Below are positions 1 through 7,406 of a stretch of 8,384 nucleotides of DNA, piece by piece. Each line of letters begins with the position of its first letter. The first letter of the stretch is position 1. Under the pieces are notes generated by a model. It worked only from the letters and a program-made list of their open reading frames with translations, ran no database searches and was not told where the DNA came from. The stretch is from Mucilaginibacter_A sp050954865 (lineage in GTDB: Bacteria > Bacteroidota > Bacteroidia > Sphingobacteriales > Sphingobacteriaceae), in contig JBPBQN010000197.1 in the NCBI GenBank assembly GCA_050954865.1, positions 1 through 8,384 of the forward strand, given 5' to 3'. A program made the position numbers and the translations under genes.

Positions 1-490
1 TATGTGGGCTTTGTACCTGTTTGGCCCGGCGATAGAATATTATATGGGTTCCAAACGGTTTTTTAATTATTATTTCATCACCGGTTTGGGCGCGCTGGCT
101 TTGCAAATGCTGGTGCAAGCGATTGAAGTACACAGCATTTTAGGAAGCTATTTGCTGGATACTTCCATGCAATACAATATTAGCCCGGCAAATGCCGAAA
201 AACTACACGATATTTATGCTGCGCCTATGGTTGGTGCTTCCGGCGCATTATTTGGGGTGATGGTTGCTTTTGGCGTTTTGTATGCGGAAACCGAGCTTTA
301 TATCATGCTGATTCCAATTCCGATCAAAGCAAAATATGCTGTTATTGGTTATATTGTGGTTGAATTATATTTGGGATTAAGCCAGCATCAGGGCGATTCT
401 GTTGCGCATTTTGCACATTTAGGTGGTGCGCTATTTGGCTACATTTTATTAAGAGTTTGGGGCATGCACCGAACAAACGATTTTCACTAA
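1..490 (+). CDS. Rhomboid-family intramembrane serine protease, C-terminal part (5' end outside window)
   Basis: This is the C-terminal 162 codons of a rhomboid protease, an integral membrane enzyme that cleaves transmembrane substrates with a Ser-His dyad. The first readable residues, MWALYLFG, match the family motif NMWxLxxFG. Base 1 is a t, as expected for the last base of an Asn codon, so the ATG at position 2 is internal and the gene starts upstream. Counting from that Met, the nucleophile is Ser80 in the canonical GASG motif and the catalytic His is His139 in AHLGGALFGY. Both lie in hydrophobic segments, so the enzyme is probably active. A longer polar stretch (about residues 43-75) sits between two membrane helices. 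It has no soluble C-terminal tail, unlike the second rhomboid 40 nt downstream on the same strand, with which it is probably cotranscribed. The family call is secure; substrates are unknown. Confidence 0.93.
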   Translation, partial: MWALYLFGPAIEYYMGSKRFFNYYFITGLGALALQMLVQAIEVHSILGSYLLDTSMQYNISPANAEKLHDIYAAPMVGASGALFGVMVAFGVLYAETELYIMLIPIPIKAKYAVIGYIVVELYLGLSQHQGDSVAHFAHLGGALFGYILLRVWGMHRTNDFH

Positions 491-530
491 TCTACCGTTA
501 TCAAAGAAAACGACTTTAAAGAATATTTTT

Positions 531-1376
531 ATGTGGGAAGAGATTCGTACACAAGTTTTCCGGTCTGGCAATCGGTTAAACTTACTGATCGGAATTAATG
601 TAATTGTTTTCTTGTTTTTAAGCTTGCTTGGGGTGATCGAAATGCTGACGACCCGCAACGCAGCCATTACGCAAATGCTGAATGATTATTTGGCCGTACC
701 ATCTTATCTGCCCAAATTACTAGTTCGTTTCTGGACGCCATTAACCTACATGTTTTTGCATGATGGATTTTTCCATATCTTATTCAACATGTTGTGGTTT
801 TACTGGTTGGGCAGTATTTTTCAGGAATATTTAGGCGGAAAAAAATTAGTTGATTTATACATTATTGGCGGTTTGGCCGGCGCATTTTTATACGTACTTT
901 TTTATAACGTTTTTCCGCTTTTCGCTGATGTAAAAACAGTATCTACAACCGTTGGTGCATCTGCTGCGGTGATGGCAATTATCGTGGCAACGGCAACCTT
1001 GCTTCCTGATTATACCATTCAACTGCTGTTTTTAGGCAACATAAAACTGAAATGGATTGCCTTGTTCTACGTTTTATTTGATCTGATCAGCATTACCGGG
1101 CCAAATGCTGGCGGAGAAATTTCGCACATCGGCGGCGCCATTGCCGGCTTTTTCTACATCAAACAAATTCAGGGAGATACGATGCTTGGCGAGGCTTTCC
1201 AGCGTTTTTCTAAACCGAAAACGATGCAGGTTGTCTCAAAAAACTATGCTAAAAACAGTACATTACGTTCAAAAGAAGAAGAAATAGATTCTATCTTAGA
1301 TAAAATTTCACATTCGGGCTACGCAAGTCTCACCAAAAAAGAAAAGGAAACCCTGTTTAATGCCAGCAAAGATTAA
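531..1376 (+). CDS. Rhomboid-family intramembrane protein with GASA motif and C-terminal cytoplasmic tail
   Basis: This is a second, complete rhomboid of 281 aa with about six hydrophobic segments between residues 15 and 212. Family hallmarks are present: the L1/TM2 signature HDGFFHILFNMLWF (His77, His82, Asn86), a probable nucleophile Ser144 in VGASAAV, and the catalytic His199 in SHIGGAIAG. The motif is G-A-S-A instead of the usual G-x-S-G, so the dyad is intact but the residue after the serine is changed. Activity is likely but less certain than for the upstream paralogue. Residues 213-281 are polar. They end in an acidic/helical tail, EEEIDSILDKISHSGYASL then a KKEKE run, which recurs at the C terminus of Bacteroidota rhomboids (DUF6576-like, from memory). 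The start at 531 has no Shine-Dalgarno but an A/T-rich leader, normal for the phylum. Its 3' end overlaps the next gene by 17 nt. Confidence 0.92.
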   Translation: MWEEIRTQVFRSGNRLNLLIGINVIVFLFLSLLGVIEMLTTRNAAITQMLNDYLAVPSYLPKLLVRFWTPLTYMFLHDGFFHILFNMLWFYWLGSIFQEYLGGKKLVDLYIIGGLAGAFLYVLFYNVFPLFADVKTVSTTVGASAAVMAIIVATATLLPDYTIQLLFLGNIKLKWIALFYVLFDLISITGPNAGGEISHIGGAIAGFFYIKQIQGDTMLGEAFQRFSKPKTMQVVSKNYAKNSTLRSKEEEIDSILDKISHSGYASLTKKEKETLFNASKD

Positions 1377-2478
1377 TCAAGCCCAAAAGCTTTACTTTAT
1401 AGATAAGGTAGTTTTATTTTTTACCACAATTGCTGCCGTTTTTATTTTGTTGAGTTTACTGGCCAGCATTGTAGATCCGAGAACTTGCTGGTGGCTGGCA
1501 TTTTTTGGTTTGGCTTATTCGCCTTTGCTGATTGTAAATACCATTTTTTGCCTGTATTGGCTTCTGCGATTCAACAAGCTAGTATTCATTCCTTTATTGA
1601 GCATTCTGGTTGGATGGCCAATTTTGGTGAACAGTGTAAATATCCGAAGTGCGTCTTCCGAAGGACCAAAAAAATCTCCGGATTATTTAAGGCTGATGAC
1701 TTATAATGTGCATAGCTTTCAAGGCGTGGGAAATGGTGCTAAACCTACCAGAACCCAAATTTTGCAATTAATAAACGAGCAACAACCTGATGTACTTTGC
1801 ATCCCAGAATTTTTTAGTCGTAAAAAAGGAGAATTTGCCATGGTGGATTCTTTGAAAAAGACTTTGAATACACCATATTTTTATCGGTTTACGGTTGATG
1901 ATGTAAATTATGATGGAAATGGTTTGGCTGCTTTTTCTAAATTTCCGATTATCAATAAAGGCATCATTTCTTTTGGTGATCAAAACAGTACCAACCAGTG
2001 CATTTTTATTGATATAAAAAAAGCAAACCGAATTGTGCGCGTTTATGCAGTGCATTTGCAATCCATCCGCTTTATGCCTGAAGATTATGAAGTGATTGAT
2101 AGTGCTGCTAAAGCTAAAGAATCAAGCATGCACTCCTATCGCCGGATTTTGGCTAAACTAAAAAGTGCATTCTTAAAACGCAGCGAACAGGTTTATCTGG
2201 TTAAAAATCATGCTGCCAAATCACCTTATCCGTTTATTATTGCCGGTGATTTTAATGATACGCCTGCTTCTTTTGCCGTTAATAAAATGGCGTCTGGTTT
2301 AAAAAACGCTTTTCGTGAAAAAGGCACCGGTTTTTGTACGACTTATAACGGAGATTTTCCAAATTTTCAGATTGATTATATACTCGCACATCCTGATTTC
2401 AACGTGATCACTTATAAAGTTTTCAAGAAAAAACTTTCTGATCATTATCCAGTACAAACAGATTTACTGCTTAAATAA
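1360..2478 (+). CDS. Membrane-anchored endonuclease/exonuclease/phosphatase (EEP) family protein
   Basis: This 372-aa protein has three N-terminal hydrophobic segments (about residues 15-37, 45-68 and 75-92) followed by an EEP (DNase I/AP-endonuclease/sphingomyelinase-like) domain from about 110 to 371. The metal-dependent phosphoesterase motifs appear in order: TYNVH (Asn116), the metal-binding Glu150 in CIPEFF, His232 in VYAVHLQS, GDFND (Asp297, Asn299), Asp339 in QIDYIL and SDHYPV (Asp361, His362). All expected catalytic residues are visible, so it should hydrolyse a phosphodiester or phosphomonoester. The substrate (nucleic acid, phospholipid headgroup or inositol phosphate) cannot be read from sequence. 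The catalytic domain's side of the membrane is also unresolved; three helices would put it opposite the N terminus. The start at 1360 lies inside the rhomboid gene, giving a 17-nt overlap that suggests translational coupling. It ends 33 nt before cysS. Confidence 0.9.
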   Translation: MPAKINQAQKLYFIDKVVLFFTTIAAVFILLSLLASIVDPRTCWWLAFFGLAYSPLLIVNTIFCLYWLLRFNKLVFIPLLSILVGWPILVNSVNIRSASSEGPKKSPDYLRLMTYNVHSFQGVGNGAKPTRTQILQLINEQQPDVLCIPEFFSRKKGEFAMVDSLKKTLNTPYFYRFTVDDVNYDGNGLAAFSKFPIINKGIISFGDQNSTNQCIFIDIKKANRIVRVYAVHLQSIRFMPEDYEVIDSAAKAKESSMHSYRRILAKLKSAFLKRSEQVYLVKNHAAKSPYPFIIAGDFNDTPASFAVNKMASGLKNAFREKGTGFCTTYNGDFPNFQIDYILAHPDFNVITYKVFKKKLSDHYPVQTDLLLK

Positions 2479-2511
2479 CCTAGAAAAAATCTTTTTATTT
2501 AAATTTTCCTA

Positions 2512-3969
2512 ATGCAAAACCTTTTTATTTACAATACTTTAACGCGTAAAAAAGAAGAATTTAAAGCCATCAATCCGCCTCATGTTGGGATGTATGTGTG
2601 TGGCCCAACCGTTTACAGTGATGTCCATTTAGGCAATTGTCGCACTTTTATTTCTTTCGATCTGATTTTCCGTTACCTTACACATTTGAATTATAAAGTT
2701 CGATACGTGCGCAACATTACTGATGCAGGCCATTTAGAAGGCGATGCAGATGAAGGCGAAGATAAAATCTCCAAAAAAGCAAAATTAGCACAATTGGAGC
2801 CGATGGAAATTGTGCAAAAATACACGGTTGATTTCCACCAGATTATGGAAATTTTTAATGTGAAACCGCCAAGCATTGAACCAACCGCAACCGGACATAT
2901 TATTGAGCAAATCGAATTAGTAAAGGTTATTTTAGAAAAAGGTTTAGCTTATGAAGTAAACGGTTCTGTTTATTTTGATGTAGAAAAATACAATCAAAAC
3001 CATAATTATGGCATTTTAAGCAACCGCAATCTGAATGACATGTTGAATAACACGCGTAATTTAGGTGGACAGGAAGAAAAACGGGGCAAATTAGATTTTG
3101 CTTTGTGGATAAAAGCCAAACCAGAGCATCTAATGAAATGGCCTTCGCCCTGGAGTATTGGTTTTCCGGGCTGGCATTTGGAGTGTTCTGCTATGAGCAA
3201 AAAATATTTGGGCGAACAGTTTGATATTCATGGCGGCGGAATGGATTTGGCGCCAACACATCACACCAACGAAATCGCTCAAAACGAAGCTTCCTGCGGA
3301 AAAATGCCGGCCAATTACTGGGTTCATACCAATATGCTGACGGTTAACGGACAAAAAATGTCTAAATCTTTAGGTAATAGTTTTTTGCCGGAAGAGCTTT
3401 TCTCTGGAAATCATTCTTTGCTGAATAAAGGCTACAGTCCGATGACGGTGAAATTTTTTATGCTTCAGGCACATTACCGCAGCACACTGGATTTTTCTAA
3501 CGAAGCTTTGGAAGCTTCCGAAAAAGGTTTTAAAAGACTGATGAATGCTTTTGCACTGGCACCCAACTTACAAGCAGCAGCAAGTACAGAAATCGAAATA
3601 GAACCTTTGCAGCAAAGATGCTACGAAGCGATGAATGATGATTTTAACAGTCCGGTTTTAATCGCGGAATTGTTTGAATTATGCCGGATTGTTAATTCCG
3701 TCCACGATAAAAAACTGAAAATTGATCAGCATAACTTAGAAATTCTACAGCAATCATTACAGCACTTTGTACTGGATGTTTTGGGATTGAAGGATGAATA
3801 TGCTGCTTCTGATGAGTTACCAAAAGTGCTGGATTTTATAATCAACCTGAGAAGTGAAGCCAAACAGAACCAGGATTATGCCACTTCTGATAAAATCAGG
3901 CTCGGATTGCAATCAATTGGTTATCAGCTTAAAGATAGTAAAGAAGCCACTAACTGGACTAAAATCTGA
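2512..3969 (+). CDS. cysS: Cysteinyl-tRNA synthetase (CysRS)
   Basis: This class I aminoacyl-tRNA synthetase charges tRNA-Cys with cysteine in the cytoplasm. It is 485 aa, near the usual bacterial length of about 460-490. The N terminus carries YVCGPTVY with the zinc ligand Cys30 and the HIGH-equivalent HLGN at 39-42. The other probable zinc ligands, by comparison with E. coli CysRS, are Cys225 in GWHLECS, His250 and Glu254 in PTHHTNEIAQNEA. Trp221 in the same block belongs to the cysteine-recognition site. The KMSKS loop is intact at 282-286 (QKMSKSLGN). The C-terminal part (about 330-485) is the helical anticodon-binding and DALR-type region. The start at 2512 gives the family's normal N terminus and follows an AT-rich leader without a Shine-Dalgarno. 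I see no T-box or other leader structure in the 33 nt upstream, which suggests readthrough from the rhomboid-EEP genes. Confidence 0.98.
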   Translation: MQNLFIYNTLTRKKEEFKAINPPHVGMYVCGPTVYSDVHLGNCRTFISFDLIFRYLTHLNYKVRYVRNITDAGHLEGDADEGEDKISKKAKLAQLEPMEIVQKYTVDFHQIMEIFNVKPPSIEPTATGHIIEQIELVKVILEKGLAYEVNGSVYFDVEKYNQNHNYGILSNRNLNDMLNNTRNLGGQEEKRGKLDFALWIKAKPEHLMKWPSPWSIGFPGWHLECSAMSKKYLGEQFDIHGGGMDLAPTHHTNEIAQNEASCGKMPANYWVHTNMLTVNGQKMSKSLGNSFLPEELFSGNHSLLNKGYSPMTVKFFMLQAHYRSTLDFSNEALEASEKGFKRLMNAFALAPNLQAAASTEIEIEPLQQRCYEAMNDDFNSPVLIAELFELCRIVNSVHDKKLKIDQHNLEILQQSLQHFVLDVLGLKDEYAASDELPKVLDFIINLRSEAKQNQDYATSDKIRLGLQSIGYQLKDSKEATNWTKI

Positions 3970-4135
3970 TTTGAAACACCAAAAAAAGGTGGTAAAAACA
4001 GTATTAGCTTTATAATTTAACGGTACAGATAGTGTTTAATGTAAATGTTGCTGATTGGGATCAGTTCCATGTTCGCGCAAACCAGCCGCATCAAAAAAAA
4101 AAATTAATATCTTGCGGCAAATTCTTACAACTATT
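3970..4135 (+). promoter_or_regulatory. Intergenic leader before the DUF4440-like gene (putative promoter region)
   Basis: This 166-nt gap between cysS and the next plus-strand gene has no gene and no strong terminator. A weak CACC-A7-GGTG stem just after the cysS stop lacks a T-run. There is an unbroken run of 11 A (4093-4103). It is followed by TATCTTG (4108-4114), one base short of the Bacteroidota -7 consensus TAnnTTTG, and no clear -33 TTG lies at the right distance. A promoter is plausible from the spacing, but none can be placed firmly. Confidence 0.3.
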
Positions 4136-4996
4136 ATGAAAAAAATATCCGTTGCTATTGTGGCTTTTTTATGTTTATCACAATTAGTTGAAGCACAAAA
4201 AACGGCACAAACCAAAACTGTATTAGATGCAGAAAAAGACTATAACCGGGCAGTTTCGCAAAAAGGTATTCGCGATGGCTCATTAGCTATCATGGATGGC
4301 GATGCAATTGTGTTTAAACCTGAACCAGTTTTAGCTAAAACTTACTATGCCGGAAGCGAAAAACTCACTGGAAAGCTAACTATAAACCCAACTATTGCGC
4401 GTATTTCTGCCAACGGAGATATGGCTTTTTCGGCCGGTTCTTACCTTATCAAACATACTGCTGATGACAGTGATTATGGTGAGTATCTTTCAATCTGGCG
4501 TGCAGATTTGTCGGGGAAATTAAAGATGATTTTTAGCATGGATATGCAGCATCCAGAAACAAAGGAAACGCCAAATGTTGATTTTAAAGATCCAATTATC
4601 AAAGCTACGCGCGCCATCAATAAAGATGCGTTTACTGGTCGTAACATCATCATCACTACGGATAAACTGCTTAATTCTTCTTTAAATTTCTCTGCGGTTT
4701 CTGCCTATAAAGAGTTTTTAACTTTAGATGGAAGATACTTTTTTCCAGGTTTTGAACCGGTAGTTGGTCAGGATAAAATTTTGCAGTTTATCAGTAATCA
4801 AGCCATTTCAATTGAAGCTTTAAATACAGGTGCTGGCCGCTCTGCTAGCAGCGATTTGGCTTACAGCTACGGTAAAGCAACCATCAAAAAAGGTGAAATC
4901 ACCAACAAATACAATTACATCCGTATTTGGGAACCAGATAACGCCCACAAATGGAACGTTTTGGTAGAAATGTTTTCTCCTATTGACGAAAAATAG
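4136..4996 (+). CDS. Secreted/periplasmic protein with two NTF2/SnoaL-like (DUF4440-type) repeats
   Basis: This 286-aa protein is predicted to be exported. MKK, a hydrophobic core (about residues 4-17) and LVEA-QK make a clear signal peptide with probable cleavage after Ala20. That is why I start at 4136; an in-frame ATG 81 nt upstream would add 27 polar residues ahead of the signal. The mature part shows two related blocks. Residues about 30-140 contain an AEKDYNRAV...GIRDG opening and ISANGDMAFSAGSY...YGEYLSIWR. Residues about 185-282 contain SASSDLAYSYGKAT...YNYIRIW...KWNVLVEMFSP. The shared ending (GDxAfsxG, then YxxIW, a Lys and a terminal Pro) resembles DUF4440/SnoaL-like folds, which often bind small ligands. 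No catalytic residues can be assigned, so the function is unknown. The gene converges on the moxR-like gene and ends 14 nt before a strong hairpin. Confidence 0.85.
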   Translation: MKKISVAIVAFLCLSQLVEAQKTAQTKTVLDAEKDYNRAVSQKGIRDGSLAIMDGDAIVFKPEPVLAKTYYAGSEKLTGKLTINPTIARISANGDMAFSAGSYLIKHTADDSDYGEYLSIWRADLSGKLKMIFSMDMQHPETKETPNVDFKDPIIKATRAINKDAFTGRNIIITTDKLLNSSLNFSAVSAYKEFLTLDGRYFFPGFEPVVGQDKILQFISNQAISIEALNTGAGRSASSDLAYSYGKATIKKGEITNKYNYIRIWEPDNAHKWNVLVEMFSPIDEK

Positions 4997-5010
4997 GCGG
5001 TAAAAGAAGC

Positions 5011-5056
5011 ATTAAACGAAACAGGCCGCTAAAATTAGCGGCCTGTTTCGTTTAAT
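5011..5056. terminator. Bidirectional rho-independent terminator (perfect 20-bp hairpin)
   Basis: The left arm (5011-5030) is the exact reverse complement of the right arm (5037-5056), with a 6-nt AAAATT loop. The GC-rich core (GGCCGC/GCGGCC) is flanked by AT-rich outer stem. T-rich sequence follows on both strands: ATATTTAAATTTT on plus, and TTCTTTTA when the opposite strand is read. It begins 14 nt after the DUF4440-like stop and ends 12 nt before the MoxR stop, so it suits both convergent transcripts. Confidence 0.92.
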
Positions 5057-5068
5057 CATATTTAAATT

Positions 5069-6031
5069 TTAAAAGAGTTGTTCAATAATCTGATCCGCTG
5101 ATAAACCTTCTGCTTCTGCACGATAATTTCGCACAATACGATGTCTTAAAATTGGTTTGGCAACGGCCTGCACATCTTCAATATCCGGAGAATATTTCCC
5201 TGATATAACTGCATGGCATTTCGCTCCTAAAACTAAAAACTGTGATGCCCGCGGCCCGGCACCCCAGCTTAACAACTGGTTCACTTTTGGTGTGGCTAAA
5301 GCTGTATTCGGACGTGTTTTGGCAGCTAATTTCACTGCATATTCTAGCACATGATCCGTTACCGGAATATTTCTGACTAATTGCTGAAAATAACGGATCT
5401 GATCAGCATTAAGCATTTTTTTCACCTGGCTAACAGTTGTACCGGTTGTATTTTTAACAATATTCAGCTCATCCTGAAACGTTGGATAACCTAAAGAAAT
5501 ATTAAACATAAAACGATCCAACTGTGCTTCTGGCAAAGGATATGTTCCTTCCTGCTCTATCGGATTTTGCGTGGCCAATACAAAAAAAGGTTTGCCTAAC
5601 TGATGCGTTACACCGGCAGCTGTTACTGCTTTTTCCTGCATCGCTTCCAACAAAGCTGCCTGTGTTTTTGGCGGCGTACGATTGATTTCATCCGCCAAAA
5701 TAATGTTAGAAAAAATCGGTCCTCTAATAAATTTAAAATTACGGTCTTCTCCTAAAATTTCCGAACCGATAATATCAGACGGCATTAAATCCGGTGTAAA
5801 CTGGATACGGTTAAAACTCAAATCAAGAACTTGCGCCAATGTTTGCACCAACAACGTTTTTGCAAGGCCAGGAACGCCAACCAGCAGACAATGCCCATTA
5901 CTGAAAATACCAATCAATACAGATTTTACAACTTCATCCTGCCCGATGATAACTTTGCCAATCTCCGCTTTTATCTCAGCAAAAAGCTTAAATAAAGCAT
6001 CAGCAGCTTCTACTTCTGATTGATGTTGCAT
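5069..6031 (-). CDS. MoxR-family AAA+ ATPase
   Basis: This 320-aa cytoplasmic AAA+ ATPase is of the MoxR type, a family of chaperone-like ATPases that help mature or activate partner proteins, often with VWA-domain partners. Visible motifs are Walker A GVPGLAKT (52-59), Walker B IILADE (110-115, Asp114/Glu115), sensor 1 in ATQNP (153-157), the MoxR signature EQEGTYPLPEAQLDRF (Arg173 as probable arginine finger) and sensor 2 in WGAGPRASQ (Arg261). The length is normal and nothing key is missing. The start at 6031 is one base after the stop of the SurA-like gene (TAA-t-ATG), so translation is probably coupled and the two share an mRNA. MoxR genes commonly precede DUF58 and VWA (BatA/BatB) genes, but here the operon ends at a terminator 12 nt after the stop. 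Any VWA partner must therefore be encoded elsewhere. Family call certain; target unknown. Confidence 0.95.
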   Translation of the reverse strand: MQHQSEVEAADALFKLFAEIKAEIGKVIIGQDEVVKSVLIGIFSNGHCLLVGVPGLAKTLLVQTLAQVLDLSFNRIQFTPDLMPSDIIGSEILGEDRNFKFIRGPIFSNIILADEINRTPPKTQAALLEAMQEKAVTAAGVTHQLGKPFFVLATQNPIEQEGTYPLPEAQLDRFMFNISLGYPTFQDELNIVKNTTGTTVSQVKKMLNADQIRYFQQLVRNIPVTDHVLEYAVKLAAKTRPNTALATPKVNQLLSWGAGPRASQFLVLGAKCHAVISGKYSPDIEDVQAVAKPILRHRIVRNYRAEAEGLSADQIIEQLF

Positions 6032-6032
6032 A

Positions 6033-7406
6033 TTATTTTAGCTGCGCCGAAGCAGTTGGAGCTACCCATGTTTTAAGCTGATCACAGGTTTGGTACTCTG
6101 GATCAATATTAATATAAGTTTCTTTTCGGCGTTTTTCAAACCATGCACTTACCGTTCTGCTAGTTTTACCTTCGGCAGCTGCATCTTTTAACTTAGGAAA
6201 ATCTTGCGCCAAATTGGCTTTGTGCGCATCTGTTTTAGATTTCAAATACAAAATTTTATAACTCTTTTTGTTGGTTTGTTGTGCAGTAAACAAAGATGGC
6301 TTGGCAATACTGCCAACTTTCATGGTATCAACAACCAAAGCAACCTGCGGATCGAGTTTATCGGTTGGAATAAAGGTTGAACGATTTTGCACATCTTCCG
6401 CATTTAACATCATTCCACCGTTATACTTGGTTTCATTATCATCAGAAAACTGAGAAGCTGCATTAGAAAAATCAAGCTTCACCGTTTTAATCATATTATA
6501 AATACTATCAGCTCTTACTCTCGTCCGCTCTAAACTGGCTTGGGTAATTTCCGGAACAATCAAAATATGCCTTACATGCACTTGCTCGCCTCTACGTTCA
6601 ATTACCTGCAAAAAATGAAAACCGTAATCACTTTCAAAAACCGGTGAAATATCACCAGCTTTTAGTTTAAAAGCCATCGCTGCAAATTCTTTTACAAAAG
6701 TAGATCGATCTGCAAAACCCAAATCACCTCCTGCGGGCGCAGAACCGGGATCTTGCGAATATAAGGTAGCCAGCGTGGCAAAATCTTCTCCTTTTTTTAC
6801 CCGTTCCCGCAAAGCTTCTGCTTTTTCCCGGTACAATTGTTTTTCCTCTCTGGTTAATTTGGGGTTGAAAACTATCTGTGCAATTTCTACTTCTTTGTTA
6901 ATGGAAGGCAAACTATCTTTCGGAATCGCATTAAAATAATCTTTAACGTCCTGCGGTGTTACGCTGATCTTTTCTGTGATCTTTTGCTGCATCCGCTGGG
7001 CAGTCATCTGTTCGCGCAAATCAGGGCGAATATCATCTTTATATTGAATTACAGATTTTCCCAAAAAAGCCTCCAGTTTTTCCTGTCCGCCGGCACGCTG
7101 AATATAACTGCGCATTCTCCTGTCAACCTCGTTATCCACATCATCATCTTTCACAATAACACTATCAATTACAGCTTGCTGCGCCAGAAGTTTTTGGGTA
7201 AGTAATTGCTGCAAAACCTGACATTTAATTGCTGAATTAGGCTGATTTCCCTGGAGTAAAAAATTGTCATATTCTCTTTCAATATCAGAATTTAAAATGA
7301 TACCGTTACCGACCACAGCAGCAACTTTATCCAATGATTTTTTCTGACCCAAAGCTGTAAAAACGCTCATTACAAAACATAGGATCACAACCGTAAATTT
7401 TCTCAT
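6033..7406 (-). CDS. surA: SurA-like periplasmic peptidyl-prolyl cis-trans isomerase with two parvulin domains
   Basis: This exported foldase of 457 aa probably assists outer-membrane protein biogenesis. The architecture follows SurA. There is a signal peptide (MRKF, hydrophobic core, cleavage about ALG-Q at 20/21), then a helical SurA N-terminal chaperone region (about 25-170) that opens with the family-typical KVAAVVGNGIILNSDIE. Parvulin domain 1 spans about 172-272 (SQDPGSAPAGGDLGF, GFHFLQV) and parvulin domain 2 about 276-390 (VHVRHILIV, then a diverged end), followed by a short C-terminal helix. Domain 1 has AQI (176-178) where active parvulins have xHI. Domain 2 keeps His280 but has KSYKILYLK (381-389) instead of GFH/GYH. 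Isomerase activity may therefore be weak, with chaperone function retained. It is the first gene of an operon with the MoxR-like ATPase. The start codon has an AT-rich, Shine-Dalgarno-free leader. Confidence 0.9.
   Translation of the reverse strand: MRKFTVVILCFVMSVFTALGQKKSLDKVAAVVGNGIILNSDIEREYDNFLLQGNQPNSAIKCQVLQQLLTQKLLAQQAVIDSVIVKDDDVDNEVDRRMRSYIQRAGGQEKLEAFLGKSVIQYKDDIRPDLREQMTAQRMQQKITEKISVTPQDVKDYFNAIPKDSLPSINKEVEIAQIVFNPKLTREEKQLYREKAEALRERVKKGEDFATLATLYSQDPGSAPAGGDLGFADRSTFVKEFAAMAFKLKAGDISPVFESDYGFHFLQVIERRGEQVHVRHILIVPEITQASLERTRVRADSIYNMIKTVKLDFSNAASQFSDDNETKYNGGMMLNAEDVQNRSTFIPTDKLDPQVALVVDTMKVGSIAKPSLFTAQQTNKKSYKILYLKSKTDAHKANLAQDFPKLKDAAAEGKTSRTVSAWFEKRRKETYINIDPEYQTCDQLKTWVAPTASAQLK

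Noticed and set aside
2479..2511. T-box or other riboswitch before cysS
   Set aside because: The gap is only 33 nt of AT-rich sequence with no T-box core or stem structure.
3975..3995. Possible terminator after cysS (CACC-A7-GGTG)
   Set aside because: Only four base pairs form and no T-run follows, so it is too weak to call.
4093..4103. Run of 11 A as a possible slippage or phase-variation tract
   Set aside because: It lies upstream of the chosen start codon in non-coding DNA, so slippage would not shift a reading frame. A-runs are common in AT-rich leaders.
4055..4135. In-frame upstream ATG giving a 27-residue longer N terminus for the DUF4440-like protein
   Set aside because: The extension is polar and crosses an 11-A run. 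Starting at 4136 gives a textbook signal peptide directly at the N terminus.
5157..6023. Open frames on the plus strand opposite the MoxR gene
   Set aside because: They lie antisense to a gene with every MoxR motif, and their translations show no recognisable domain.
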